DNA of 64,000 bases. Source: Clostridiales bacterium VE202-21 (GTDB lineage Bacteria; Bacillota; Clostridia; Lachnospirales; Lachnospiraceae). Location of the stretch: assembly GCA_000509105.1 (NCBI GenBank), contig BAIF02000074.1:62001-126000 (forward strand). The letters run 5' to 3'. Below are positions 46,849 to 56,504 of the stretch, piece after piece. Position 1 is the stretch's first letter; each line of letters begins with the position of its first letter. Under the pieces are notes generated by a model. It did no database searches. It was not told the origin of the DNA and saw only the letters and a list, made by a program, of their open reading frames with translations. The position numbers and the translations under genes are program-made.

Positions 46849-47778
46849 AATAAGAGACAGAAGTACACAGGACCAGGTAAAAGATTTATGTATTCATTTT
46901 CTAGAAATAAAGTGATCTATGCGTTTTTGGTTTTTCCTATACTATACTTTGTTTTATTTAAATATATTCCTATGGCAGGGAATATAATTGCATTCCGAAA
47001 GTATAGAACGGGCGGCAATTATTTTGGAGAAGAATGGTCAGGTCTCAAGTATTTTGAGATGTTTTTAACAGATGAAAATTTCTGGAGTGTATTTTTTAAT
47101 ACGATTACTTTAAGTGCTATGGTTTTAATAATTACATTTCCGCTGTCAATCATTTTTGCGCTTTTGTTGAACGAAGTCGGGCATAAGGGGTATAAAAAAA
47201 TAGTGCAGTCCGTTGCTATTGTTCCTAAGTTTTTATCGGTAGTAGTTGTTGTTTTGATCTTTAATTCGCTTCTGTCACCGTCTAATGGTGTGGTTAATGA
47301 GATTGTAAAATTTTTGGGGTGAGGAGATTTTTTTATGAATGAGGCGGGATGGTTCCGGCCTGTGTATATTATAACTGACATATGGCAGTTCATGGGATGG
47401 AACTCTATTATCTATATGGCGGTATTGGCTTCCGCAGATCAGGAACAATACGAGGCAGCTATGATAGACGGCGCTAATCGATGGAAGCAGACACGTTATA
47501 TTACGCTTCCTATTATGATCCCGACGATATCAATAAACTTTATTATCTCTATTGGCCATATCTTAAATCTCGGGTTTGAAAAGGCATTGTTGATTCAAAA
47601 GCCAAGCACGTATGCAACTTCTGATATAATTCAGACCTTTGTGTATAGAATGGGTCTTTTGAATAAAAATTACAGCTATGGTACTGCAGTTGGCTTGTTC
47701 CAAGCTGTTATCGGACTGGTTTTACTTTATATCGCTAATAAAGTAGTGAACAAACGATGGAATACAGGACTTTGGTAA
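46843..47778 (+). pseudogene. LplB-type ABC permease split by an in-frame stop
   Basis: ATG 46843 follows AGGAGG and opens MKNKRQKYTGPGKRFM. The frame reads as a normal permease (FPILYFVLFKYIPMAGNI, RFLSV-like KFLSVVVVVLIF) until TGA at 47320-47322, just after NEIVKFLG. The same frame then resumes as GDFFMNEAGWFRPVYI and runs to the usual end, including EQYEAAMIDGANRWKQT. The intact paralogue at 58.2 kb has LGGEAIYFMNE at this place. GAGGAG and ATG 47335 after the stop could restart translation, giving two pieces. As written it is broken. Two homopolymer contractions (G-run and T-run) could also mimic this. Confidence 0.8.
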
Positions 47779-47794
47779 GGGGGGATAGAAGCAT

Positions 47795-48664
47795 ATGAAA
47801 AAGAGCAAAAGCAAGAGAGTGTTTGATATTTTCAACTATGGATTGTTGGGTGTAATTTTGATTGTTACTTTATATCCTATTTTAAATCAAGTTGCAATCT
47901 CCCTGAGCAGTGCATCCGGAATTCTGAGGTCTACAGTGACCATCTTTCCCAAAGATTTTACTCTGGAGACATACAAAGGATTGATTGAACAAAGAATATT
48001 CTGGAAGAATTACGCAAATACAATTATTTATGCTGTATTCGGAACCGCCTTAAGTTTAGCTGCGACAACGCTTTGTGGATATGCCCTCTCAAAAAAAGAT
48101 GTATTTGGGTCGGGAATACTTTTAAGGCTGATTGTATTTACCATGTTTTTTGCAGGGGGGCTGATCCCTAATTTTGTGCTGATACGTAATCTGGGAATGA
48201 TTGATACAATTTGGGCAATTATTTTACCGGGTGCTATCCTTCCATATAATGTACTTCTGATGCGTACATACTTTATGGGGCTGCCGTACGAACTTGAAGA
48301 GGCAAGCAAGATTGATGGGATGGGGCAGTTTGGATATTTTATGAAAATAGCGCTGCCGTTGTCGAAACCAATTATTGCAACCATTACTTTGTTTATCTTT
48401 GTAGTATACTGGAATGACTGGTTTTCAGCATTGATGTATCTGAACGATCAGGAAATGCAGCCCGTAACTTTATATCTGCGTAATATGATGATGGGCGCAA
48501 CGATGGCCGCACAAAGCGGAGATATGGATTCTGCAATGCAGACCATACCACAAAGTGTTCAGGCGGCCTCTATGGTGCTTGTCATTACGCCAATTATCTG
48601 TGTATATCCTTTTGTGCAGAAACATTTTGTAAAAGGAGTTATGATCGGCGCTATTAAAGGGTAA
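47795..48664 (+). CDS. YtcP-type ABC permease, copy 1
   Basis: This 289-aa six-span permease begins MKKSKSKRVFDIFNYG and has the coupling motif ELEEASKIDGMGQFGYFMKI. It ends FVKGVMIGAIKG, the YtcP/LplC family ending. It starts 17 bases after the split LplB-type gene and needs an LplB partner. The intact LplB at 58.2 kb may serve. It is closely similar to the second copy at 59.2 kb throughout. Confidence 0.9.
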   Translation: MKKSKSKRVFDIFNYGLLGVILIVTLYPILNQVAISLSSASGILRSTVTIFPKDFTLETYKGLIEQRIFWKNYANTIIYAVFGTALSLAATTLCGYALSKKDVFGSGILLRLIVFTMFFAGGLIPNFVLIRNLGMIDTIWAIILPGAILPYNVLLMRTYFMGLPYELEEASKIDGMGQFGYFMKIALPLSKPIIATITLFIFVVYWNDWFSALMYLNDQEMQPVTLYLRNMMMGATMAAQSGDMDSAMQTIPQSVQAASMVLVITPIICVYPFVQKHFVKGVMIGAIKG

Positions 48665-48706
48665 GTGGTGATTATCCAGGGAAAGCGGGAGCCGGGAAGG
48701 AGACGA

Positions 48707-50527
48707 ATGAAAGAGATAGCAAAAGAATATGAGTTTATTGTAGTGGGCGGAGGAATATCCGGTGTGTGTGCGGCGCTTGCAGCTGCACGTAATGGTGTAA
48801 AAACAGCATTAATACATGACCGTCCTGTACTCGGAGGCAATGCCAGTTCAGAAGTTAGAGTGAGTATTAATGGAGCGGGACGTAACAATGGCTATAAAAA
48901 TGCAATTGAATCAGGTCTTGTTTTAGAATTAATCCTTCGAAATAAAAAGGTAAATCCACAGTATTCTTTTCATGTTTTGGATAATGTAACGTGGGAAATG
49001 GTGGAGGATGAGGAGAATATAGATCTCTATTTAAATACCTCCATGCGTACAGCCGTAACTGTAAATAACCGTATTGAGAGTATTGAAGCTTATCAGAATA
49101 CGACAGGATTAACTTATTTAATGAAAGCGCCATTGTTCGCAGATACTACAGGGGATGCCAACTTGGCGTATGAAAGTGGTGCGGATTATACGGTTGGACG
49201 AGAGGCAAAAGCAGCCTATAATGAGTCTCTTGCGCCGGATGAGGCTGATTCGGGAACAATGGGTTCAACCATTTTATATACTACGAAGGATATGGGAAAA
49301 CCAGTTGTGTTCAAAAGACCAAAATGGGCATATAAACTGACCGCAAAGGACATAGGAGCCCGTGATATTGGAGAACTGTCTAATGGATATTGGTGGGTTG
49401 AAGTAGGAGGGGACAGTTTATCTACAATAGAAGATGCAGAGGAGATTCATAAAGAACTGATTAAATATGTCTATGGTGTATTTGATTATATTAAAAACAG
49501 TGGGGACTTTCCACAGGCGGCAAATCTTGCATTGGATTGGATTGGTTCTGTCCCTGGCAAGCGTGAAAGCAGAAGGATCTTTGGGGATTATGTTCTGAAT
49601 CAAAACGATATTGATGCAGCTTGCCGCTTTGAGGATACGATTGCTTACGGCGGGTGGACTATGGACGACCACACGATAGGCGGTATCAGGGCAAAGACTG
49701 AAGAAAACAAAAAAGGTCAGGGAAGTGTGTGGCATGATGTAGAAGATGTTTATACAATTCCACACAGATGTATCTATAGCCGTAATATAGAAAACCTTTA
49801 TGTGGGCGGTCGCGCAATCAGTGTTTCTCATATGGCGCTTAGTTCTACTCGGGTGATTGGGACATGCGCAGTTATCGGGCAGGCCGTTGGAACCTCGGCC
49901 GCTGTTGCCCATAAGTATGGAGTCACGCCCAGAGGCGTGAATAAATATATGCATGAATTGCAGCAATTGTTATTGCATGATGATGCATACCTTCCAGGCA
50001 TTGAGATTGATGATGAGCAAGATATAATCTCACATACAAGATGCAGCATTCAGGCTTCCAGCGCATTAAGTGGGGCTGAAGCAAAATGGGTTAATAGTGG
50101 ATACACAAGAAGAATAGGGGAGAAGGAAAATGCGTGGATTTCTCAGCCTATGGGAGAAAATGGCGGGTGGATTGAGGTTATTTTTGAAAAAGCAGTGGAA
50201 GTGAATGAAATTCTGCTTCGTTTTGATCCTAACTTTTCTAAGTATATTTCTACAAGGATAACGGATAGCCATAGGAATTATGAGGAAATGCCTTGTGAAC
50301 TTGTGCGGGATTATAAAATCAGTTTTTGGAATCAGGAAGAATTAGTAAAAGAAATGATAATAAAGGATAATTGTGTTCGCATGAATAAACAATGTTTTGA
50401 AAAAGTTACATGTACAAGAACCAGGGTGACGATACTAAAAACATATGGGGACGAGAAAGCCCGTATTTGTGATATGCGTATGTACTGTCGAGAGGTGTCA
50501 GAGAATGATGGAGATTTTAAGAAATAA
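48707..50527 (+). CDS. FAD-dependent oxidoreductase (FAD_oxidored type), substrate unknown
   Basis: The start is ATG 48707, preceded by AAGGAGA; an upstream GTG in frame has no site. The 606-aa cytosolic protein has the dinucleotide fold EFIVVGGGISGVCAALAAAR (residues 8-27), the conserved PVLGGNASSEVRVSINGAG segment and a later GRAISVSHMALSSTRVIGTC block. Together these are typical of the FAD_oxidored proteins common in glycan-utilisation clusters. The last ~150 residues form a beta-sandwich. The partner is unknown. With the overlapping SDR gene, it may oxidise and reduce an unusual sugar such as L-galactose or 3,6-anhydro-L-galactose. That is inference from neighbourhood. Confidence 0.82.
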   Translation: MKEIAKEYEFIVVGGGISGVCAALAAARNGVKTALIHDRPVLGGNASSEVRVSINGAGRNNGYKNAIESGLVLELILRNKKVNPQYSFHVLDNVTWEMVEDEENIDLYLNTSMRTAVTVNNRIESIEAYQNTTGLTYLMKAPLFADTTGDANLAYESGADYTVGREAKAAYNESLAPDEADSGTMGSTILYTTKDMGKPVVFKRPKWAYKLTAKDIGARDIGELSNGYWWVEVGGDSLSTIEDAEEIHKELIKYVYGVFDYIKNSGDFPQAANLALDWIGSVPGKRESRRIFGDYVLNQNDIDAACRFEDTIAYGGWTMDDHTIGGIRAKTEENKKGQGSVWHDVEDVYTIPHRCIYSRNIENLYVGGRAISVSHMALSSTRVIGTCAVIGQAVGTSAAVAHKYGVTPRGVNKYMHELQQLLLHDDAYLPGIEIDDEQDIISHTRCSIQASSALSGAEAKWVNSGYTRRIGEKENAWISQPMGENGGWIEVIFEKAVEVNEILLRFDPNFSKYISTRITDSHRNYEEMPCELVRDYKISFWNQEELVKEMIIKDNCVRMNKQCFEKVTCTRTRVTILKTYGDEKARICDMRMYCREVSENDGDFKK

Positions 50528-51332
50528 AGTCATCATTGTGGTTGGGGCAAGCAGTGGAATCGGAGCCGCTATGAGTGACTATTTTTCAGAAAAAGGCGCC
50601 ATTGTCTGTGTATTTGCGCGCAGAGGAGAACGCTTGGCGAATCTTTGCCGGGAGGCGCAAAAAAAGGGCGGGACAATGTTGGCCTATAGCGGTGATGCTA
50701 CAGAGTATGAAGCGCTTGAGGCAATGGCAAAGGATGTGGTTCTCCGGTTTGGACAGATTGATGTCTGGGTGAATTGTGCCGGGCAAAATAAAGCCATTGG
50801 GAAGTTCTGGGAATTACAGCCTGATGATCTGTGGTCGGAGATCCAAGTGGATCTCAAGAGCGCTGTAGATGGAACGCATATAGCATTGCAGTATATGTTA
50901 AAAAAGAATCAGGGGGTGATTTTAAATTTCTGTGGAGGCGGGGCGGCAAAACCTCATTTATACGCAGCGGCATATTCTACGGCGAAAGCAGGGGTTGCGC
51001 GATTTACAGAGTCAGTCGCGCTTGAATTGGAGAAAGAGAAATCTTCTGTTCAGATTTTTTGTACAAATCCGGGGCTGGTGAGAAATGAGCGTACGGAAGC
51101 TTTGTGCAGAGATCCAGCAGGGCGAACCTACATGCCCGATATTGAGAGGGCATTTGCAGAAGGACGGGGACAGTCTCCACTTACAGCTGCGCATTTGATT
51201 GAAGCGGCTCTGGAGGGGAAGCTTGCAGGATATGAGGGCAGACTTATCCAATGTTTCCGCAGGGAACAGCTTTTAAAGAATATTTTCAAAATAAAAAACT
51301 CTGATTCAGGGTTGCTTAGAAGAATTGATTAA
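50505..51332 (+). CDS. Short-chain dehydrogenase/reductase
   Basis: I start at ATG 50505 (MMEILRNKVIIVVG), where AGAGG lies nine bases upstream; it overlaps the FAD gene by 23 bases, showing translational coupling. The 275-aa protein has the NAD(P) loop VGASSGIGAAMSDYF, the NCAG motif (VNCAGQNKAIG) and the catalytic pattern ending YSTAKAG (Tyr-x3-Lys). In place of the usual Ser it has FCGGGAAKPHLYAAAYSTAK, so the Ser of the triad may be missing. It likely works on the same substrate as the FAD enzyme. Confidence 0.85.
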   Translation: MMEILRNKVIIVVGASSGIGAAMSDYFSEKGAIVCVFARRGERLANLCREAQKKGGTMLAYSGDATEYEALEAMAKDVVLRFGQIDVWVNCAGQNKAIGKFWELQPDDLWSEIQVDLKSAVDGTHIALQYMLKKNQGVILNFCGGGAAKPHLYAAAYSTAKAGVARFTESVALELEKEKSSVQIFCTNPGLVRNERTEALCRDPAGRTYMPDIERAFAEGRGQSPLTAAHLIEAALEGKLAGYEGRLIQCFRREQLLKNIFKIKNSDSGLLRRID

Positions 51333-51338
51333 AAGGCT

Positions 51339-51375
51339 CGGTACTTACAGCATAAGCTGTATAGCCTGTAAGACC
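51339..51375 (+). promoter_or_regulatory. Intercistronic stem-loop between SDR and sulfatase genes
   Basis: CGGTACTTACAG pairs with CTGTAAGACCG (one bulged A). No T-run follows, so it is more likely an RNA-stabilising or processing element than a terminator. Confidence 0.5.
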
Positions 51376-51398
51376 GACATAAGTGAGGAGTAAAAATA

Positions 51399-53321
51399 AT
51401 GAAGCCCAATATTTTACTTATTATGGCAGAAGATATTTGCCCAAACTTAGGATGTTATGGCGATCCGAATGCACGGACGCCGCATCTGGATGCTTTTGCA
51501 AGAACAAATTACCGTTTTAGCCAGTGCTATTCTGCCGCACCTGTCTGCTCGGCGGCCCGTACGTCACTGAATTTGGGGATGTACGGTACAACGGCAGGAG
51601 TTGGGCAGCACCGCAGCATGTATGATTTGCCATCATCCATTCGGAATATAGGTGAATGGATGCAGAAAGCTGGTTATTATACCGTGATCGGTAAAACGGA
51701 TTTTAACTTCCCGCTGAAAGAAGGATATGATCAACAGATAGATTATACTTATCGGGACACATTAGATTTTGCCGGCGATATCCTGAATGTTGCAAAGAAT
51801 CTACCAGAGGATAAGCCGCTTTTTATGATTCAAACTAGTGCAATTACGCATCAATCTCAGTATGGTTATACCAATGCTGCGGATGAACATCGAGCATCTA
51901 TGCCGAGGTTAAAGGAGGAAGAATATCAGGAAAGAGAGGCGGTAAAGGTTCCAGGATATCATTTTGATACGGCAGATGCAAAGGAAATTTGGGCGCAGTA
52001 TCATGAAAAACTGACATCTTTCGACCGTATGTTTGGAGAATTGATAGCAGGACTTAGGGACAACGGGCTTTATGAAAACTCGGTGATTCTATTTGTGGGC
52101 GATAACGGGCACGGAATTCCGCAAGGTAAAATTAACCTCTGGAATGAAGGTGTGCATGTTCCTATGCTTATGCATGTTCCGGAAGAGTTGGAAAACCAGG
52201 TGGATTATAAAAGGGATCCACGAGGAAAGTATAGCGACAGGAAAGTAACTTTTGTTGATTTTGCACCTACATTTTTGTCTGTTGCGGGAGCCGCAATCCC
52301 CGAGAACATGCAGGGACATGCATTTTTGGGAGAGCACAAGACAGCGGCGGAAAATAGGGTGTATTCTTTTTGCGCCAGGGAAGATGAAGTGTTTGAAAAC
52401 TCCAGAAGTATACATGAGGGGGAGTGGATGTACACTATTGATTTTGCGTTTACATCCCGAAAGCGACTGAATGCTTATCAGATACTCCAGGCTCCTTGGT
52501 TTGTCCGCTCTATGATACTGGAGGGCAGGGAAAGCAGGATACAAAATACGGAAAGACGTGCTCTTTTTCGTTCTATGCCCCGAATTAGGGAACAACTCTA
52601 TAACCTTAGAGAAGATCCCAATCAGTTGTACAGCCTTATTGACAGTGAATGCGAAGCGCATAAGAAGATACGCCGGAAACTGCAGAAGGCGCTGATTGAG
52701 AAAATCATTATCCTAAGAGATGCAGCGTTCATTCCCGAGCCATTGCTGCAAGAATTGACAGATGCCCTGGGATTGACGGCTTATGAAGTTCTGCAGGATG
52801 ATTTGGCTTATCCAGTGAAAAAACTTGCTGCTTTATGGGAACAGGGAATGAATGGAGTGCAGATCGGAGGCATTTTTACAAATCCATGTGAACAAATTAT
52901 CCAACTCACATTTACAAAGGGAGAGACAGGGGAACAAAAGATAATAGAGGAGTATCTGCTGTCAGGAAGCGAAACGGTGCGTGCCTGTGCGGCCCTTAAG
53001 GGAAAAAATATGAGGGCGCTATATAACATTTGTTATCTCAGCCAAAATTATGTTTTACTGATGTTTATTGTCGATGTGATAACATTCTGGGATGCGGAAG
53101 AGGCGGAACCGATATTCAGCATTTTGGTGTCCCGATGTCTTGAGAAGCAGGATATTCAAGTTGATGCACGATTGGAAGCAGGGATGGTAAGCGGTTTAAA
53201 TATTCTGGCGGCATATAAAGGCTGGAAGATGCCGGCGGAACTGCGTGAACAGCTGCTCTGGACGGTTTCCCAGAAAGAACGAAGCAAAGTAGTGATGTCC
53301 GTAATGGAAGGTGGTATATGA
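51399..53321 (+). CDS. Sulfatase, S1 family, with CSAAR site and long C-terminal extension
   Basis: This 640-aa cytosolic sulfatase starts after GAGGAG. It has [20 protein letters not shown] (metal site) and the formylglycine motif Cys50-Ser-Ala-Ala-Arg, in which Ala replaces the usual Pro. Anaerobic maturases are known to accept CxAxR. Other signatures are [29 protein letters not shown] and NEGVHVPM. The last ~190 residues (HEAT-like helices) are an unusual addition, also seen in heparan-type sulfatase relatives. It lies between the SDR and GH117 genes and presumably desulfates the oligosaccharide that GH117 then trims. Confidence 0.9.
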   Translation: MKPNILLIMAEDICPNLGCYGDPNARTPHLDAFARTNYRFSQCYSAAPVCSAARTSLNLGMYGTTAGVGQHRSMYDLPSSIRNIGEWMQKAGYYTVIGKTDFNFPLKEGYDQQIDYTYRDTLDFAGDILNVAKNLPEDKPLFMIQTSAITHQSQYGYTNAADEHRASMPRLKEEEYQEREAVKVPGYHFDTADAKEIWAQYHEKLTSFDRMFGELIAGLRDNGLYENSVILFVGDNGHGIPQGKINLWNEGVHVPMLMHVPEELENQVDYKRDPRGKYSDRKVTFVDFAPTFLSVAGAAIPENMQGHAFLGEHKTAAENRVYSFCAREDEVFENSRSIHEGEWMYTIDFAFTSRKRLNAYQILQAPWFVRSMILEGRESRIQNTERRALFRSMPRIREQLYNLREDPNQLYSLIDSECEAHKKIRRKLQKALIEKIIILRDAAFIPEPLLQELTDALGLTAYEVLQDDLAYPVKKLAALWEQGMNGVQIGGIFTNPCEQIIQLTFTKGETGEQKIIEEYLLSGSETVRACAALKGKNMRALYNICYLSQNYVLLMFIVDVITFWDAEEAEPIFSILVSRCLEKQDIQVDARLEAGMVSGLNILAAYKGWKMPAELREQLLWTVSQKERSKVVMSVMEGGI

Positions 53322-53322
53322 G

Positions 53323-54369
53323 ATGGAAGGGGTAGAAAGTAAAGCAACAATCCGGGCGAGAGAACGGGGGTATTATAATTTGGATAAAATGTGGCATGCC
53401 CGTTTTTGCTATAAAGAATTAAAAGGAGACCTGGGGTATCAGGAAGGGGTGACAAGGAGAGATCCAAGCAGTGTCATCCAGGTGGGGGGAGAGTATTATG
53501 TTTGGTATACAAAAAGCGTGGGGGAAACAAAAGGTTTTATTGAAGGAAAACCAAGCGTAAAGGTCTTTCCCTGGGACTATGCAGAAATATGGTATGCAAA
53601 AAGCTTGGATGGATATACATGGAGGGAGGTTGGCTGTGCGGTTACAAAAGGGGCGGCGGGCAGCTACGATGACCGCAGTGTGTTTACTCCGGAAATCCTG
53701 GTACATAAAGGGAAATACTATTTAACTTACCAATGCGTAAAAAGTCCATACTTATGCAGAGTCAAGGAAACCATTGGTATGGCAGTTGCAGATAAGGTAG
53801 ATGGCCCGTGGAGGAAGTTGGAGCACCCGATTCTGGAGCCGGCAGATAATGGAGTATGGGAAGGCGACAGTGACAATCGTTTTGCGGTTAAAGTGAAAGG
53901 TGATTTTGACAGCCATAAGGTACACGATCCATCCTTACATTTCTTTAATGGTAAATTCTATCTTTACTACAAAGGGGAGACTATGGGGGAGGGAATGTTT
54001 GGAGGAGGAAGAGAAATAAAATGGGGCGTTGCTGTAGCTGACCATATTGAAGGAACTTACATTAAATCCCCCTATAATCCGATTACAAACAGCGGGCATG
54101 AAACTTGCCTTTGGGAATATGACGGCGGAATGGCTGCTATGCTGACCTCTGACGGAGTCGAGAAGAATACAATCCAATATGCAAAAGATGGGATAAATTT
54201 CGATATAATGGGAACCGCTGCAAGATTGGAACATGTACCACATGCGGCAGGGCCGTTTCGAGATGGAAAACCATGTAAGCGTCCATTGGACGGATTAAAG
54301 TGGGGGCTTTGTATGGTAAGCGCTAAGTGGGATTATATTGAGCGGTTTGAGTTGGCTGATATAGAATAG
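53323..54369 (+). CDS. GH117-like alpha-1,3-neoagarooligosaccharide hydrolase
   Basis: The start is ATG 53323, overlapping the sulfatase end region, with GGAAGGTGG upstream. The 348-aa propeller protein has [20 protein letters not shown], then [54 protein letters not shown] and [15 protein letters not shown] with His259-Glu260. This order of motifs matches GH117 enzymes, which release 3,6-anhydro-L-galactose from neoagaro-oligosaccharides; the NSGHE histidine is the unusual catalytic residue of the family. It has no signal peptide and is cytosolic. It gives the strongest single link of this locus to agar or porphyran. A call to a neighbouring propeller family is the main alternative. Confidence 0.85.
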   Translation: MEGVESKATIRARERGYYNLDKMWHARFCYKELKGDLGYQEGVTRRDPSSVIQVGGEYYVWYTKSVGETKGFIEGKPSVKVFPWDYAEIWYAKSLDGYTWREVGCAVTKGAAGSYDDRSVFTPEILVHKGKYYLTYQCVKSPYLCRVKETIGMAVADKVDGPWRKLEHPILEPADNGVWEGDSDNRFAVKVKGDFDSHKVHDPSLHFFNGKFYLYYKGETMGEGMFGGGREIKWGVAVADHIEGTYIKSPYNPITNSGHETCLWEYDGGMAAMLTSDGVEKNTIQYAKDGINFDIMGTAARLEHVPHAAGPFRDGKPCKRPLDGLKWGLCMVSAKWDYIERFELADIE

Positions 54370-54457
54370 GAGTGGAGAAAATCGGGTTTGCTTTATAAAA
54401 CAGCTGTAAAATGTGCACAAAAAACGATCTGATTTTTTAGCGATATAGTAAAAAACA

Positions 54458-54480
54458 AACACTTATACATAATAAGTGTT
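54458..54480. promoter_or_regulatory. Operator-like inverted repeat overlapping the -35 box
   Basis: AACACTTAT (54458-54466) and ATAAGTGTT (54472-54480) form a perfect 9-bp inverted repeat with a 5-base centre. Its right arm overlaps the TTGAAA -35 box of the next promoter, a classic repressor position. Confidence 0.6.
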
Positions 54481-54507
54481 GAAAAAAGCATGTTTATAGT
54501 ATACAAT
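54479..54507 (+). promoter_or_regulatory. Shared-type promoter upstream of the first LipO-like gene
   Basis: TTGAAA (54479-54484), a 17-base spacer and TACAAT (54502-54507) lie within TAGTATACAATAA (54497-54509). Confidence 0.75.
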
Positions 54508-54605
54508 AAAACTAACAAAAATAATTAGTTTGTATTCTAAAGTGCCAAAAACAGGTACGCCAATTTGTCCGATTAGGATAAAACGAATTTACAAGGAGGA
54601 GAAAT

Positions 54606-56132
54606 ATGAAAAGAAAAATGATTGCTATGCTGATGGCTGCAACAATGTTGACGGCAATGCTGGCAGGCTGTGGCGGAGAAAAATCTCCGGACACATCGAA
54701 GAAATCAGAGGACGGTGGAGAGAAGAAAGACGTTACAATTAGCATGATGTATTGTGACGGCGCTAATGAACCGTATCAGAAGGATTGGCCTGTATTTGAG
54801 TGGATAAAGGAGGCAGCGGGGGTCACGCTTGATATGACAATTGTTCCTACGTCAGACTATGTTGCTAAGAGAGAGCTGATTTTTAATTCCGGTGAGATTC
54901 CGGATATTGTTGCACATACGTTTGCCACTTCAACAGATGTAGCATCAGGGATCCTTTTGCCTATAAGCGATTATGAAGATCAGATGCCAAATTACCAGGC
55001 CTTTATAGAAAAGTATGATTTGAGGGACGAGATTGATAAGACAAGGTTTCCTGACGGCAAGTACTATACTTTGCCGTGCAAGGCGCATACAGAGCGGTTT
55101 CAGGATGTACAGTGGATGATACGTACGGATGTTTTTGAAAAGAATAATCTCCCCATTCCTAAAACGTATAAGGAACTGCTTGATGTAGGGATGAAACTAA
55201 AGGAGTTATATCCGGATTCAACACCAATCACAAATCGATTCGGAACCAATCATATTCTGCAGGGACTTGCAGCCATGTTTGGCACTGCAAGCGGATGGGG
55301 ATATGGTGATGGTATGTTATATGACCATGATACAGGGAAATGGACTTTTGCGCCGACAACAGATAATTACAGATCATTCCTGGAATATACGAATCAGCTT
55401 TATCAAACGGGTGTGCTGGACAAGGAGTTTGCCACTTTGGATTCGGTAGTATATGAACAGAAGATTGTAAACAGTGAAACGTTTATCATGTTTGATTGGA
55501 CGGCGAATAAGGTTCGTTACAATGAACAGGGGAAGCAAATTGATCCGGATTATAACGTATCTCCGATTTATCCGATGGAGGGACCGGAAGGAGATTATGC
55601 AGTAGGATGGAAATCTTCCTGGTCACAGGGATATTGTTTCCCGGCAACTTTAGCAGAGGATGAAGAGCATTTGGCTGAGGTGCTGGCATATCTCGACTGG
55701 GGCTTTACTGATGAGGCTGAGACACTCTTAACTTTTGGCAAAGAGGGCGAGACCTATCAGGTAAATGATAACGGCATCAAGGAATTTATAGAGCCGGATG
55801 TTGCGCGTGTTAAGTATGGCCTTAATAATAATGAGCTGACAATACGAGAGGATCTGGATGCTATTTATTCTGCATATACGCCAGAGGAAATGGAACTGCT
55901 GGGGGAAATCAGTAAAGTTGTTCCTGCAACTAATCCAGCGTGTCCCCTTGATAATGATACCTTAGAAGATGCAAGTCTTTATATTTCTACATTAAAGGAT
56001 TATGTGTTCTCTATGACGGAAAAATTCATCTATGGAACAGAAGATTTGGCAAACTGGGATGCATTTGTTGCAGAATGTGAAGCAAAAGGTGCAATCCAAT
56101 TACAGGAAGCTTATGATGAAGCAGTCAAGTAA
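54606..56132 (+). CDS. LipO/YtcQ-type oligosaccharide-binding lipoprotein, copy 1
   Basis: This 508-aa lipoprotein has signal peptide and lipobox MLAGC (Cys about residue 22). The body contains VPTSDYVAKRELIFNSGEIP, TPITNRFGTNHILQGLAAMF and KVVPATNPACPLDNDTL. AAGGAGGAG precedes the start. Such proteins deliver oligosaccharides to LplB/YtcP-type permeases. It has its own promoter and a terminator. The next gene is a clear paralogue with the same plan. Neoagaro- or porphyran-derived oligosaccharides are the likely ligands. Confidence 0.9.
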   Translation: MKRKMIAMLMAATMLTAMLAGCGGEKSPDTSKKSEDGGEKKDVTISMMYCDGANEPYQKDWPVFEWIKEAAGVTLDMTIVPTSDYVAKRELIFNSGEIPDIVAHTFATSTDVASGILLPISDYEDQMPNYQAFIEKYDLRDEIDKTRFPDGKYYTLPCKAHTERFQDVQWMIRTDVFEKNNLPIPKTYKELLDVGMKLKELYPDSTPITNRFGTNHILQGLAAMFGTASGWGYGDGMLYDHDTGKWTFAPTTDNYRSFLEYTNQLYQTGVLDKEFATLDSVVYEQKIVNSETFIMFDWTANKVRYNEQGKQIDPDYNVSPIYPMEGPEGDYAVGWKSSWSQGYCFPATLAEDEEHLAEVLAYLDWGFTDEAETLLTFGKEGETYQVNDNGIKEFIEPDVARVKYGLNNNELTIREDLDAIYSAYTPEEMELLGEISKVVPATNPACPLDNDTLEDASLYISTLKDYVFSMTEKFIYGTEDLANWDAFVAECEAKGAIQLQEAYDEAVK

Positions 56133-56210
56133 CAGAAGAAATCATACAGTATCCAATGCAAAAGGAACCATTGGTTAATCCTGGATATCAGTCCTTTTGA
56201 TACAAAACAA

Positions 56211-56270
56211 GAACAGCCCCACGGGAATCAAGATTTTTATACTTGATTGTCCAGTGGGACTGTTCTTTTT
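56211..56270 (+). terminator. Strong terminator after the first binding-protein gene
   Basis: GAACAG..CCCAC and AATCAAG pair with CTTGATT and GTGGG..TGTTC, followed by TTTTT. The following stretch to 56420 has no supported gene. A short frame reading WTAPTLIIDMDNLNAIFVSD may be a relic, but I cannot name it. Confidence 0.8.
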
Positions 56271-56411
56271 CGAATAGAGTTAGCTGCTAAGTGGACTGCC
56301 CCGACTCTGATTATTGACATGGATAATTTAAACGCAATCTTTGTGAGTGATGCACTAAAGCATGCATTAAAATTAGTGCAATAAGTAGAAAAAGACAGTG
56401 AATAAAAGAAA

Positions 56412-56457
56412 AGTATACAAAAACTATTTACTAAATCGCGTTTAAAGTATACAATAA
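56412..56457 (+). promoter_or_regulatory. Shared-type promoter with duplicated core upstream of the second LipO-like gene
   Basis: TTTACT (56427-56432), 17 bases and TACAAT (56450-56455) lie within AAGTATACAATAA. A second AGTATACAA core lies 34 bases upstream (56412-56420). This is the fourth member of the promoter set. Confidence 0.7.
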
Positions 56458-56504
56458 TGTTGATGCAAATGAAGTGAAATTAAAATATTTAAAGGAGGAA
56501 AAGT

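Noticed and set aside
56281..56400. Possible coding relic WTAPTLIIDMDNLNAIFVSD between the two lipoprotein genes
   Set aside because: It reads protein-like but I cannot match it to any family, and it has no start signal.
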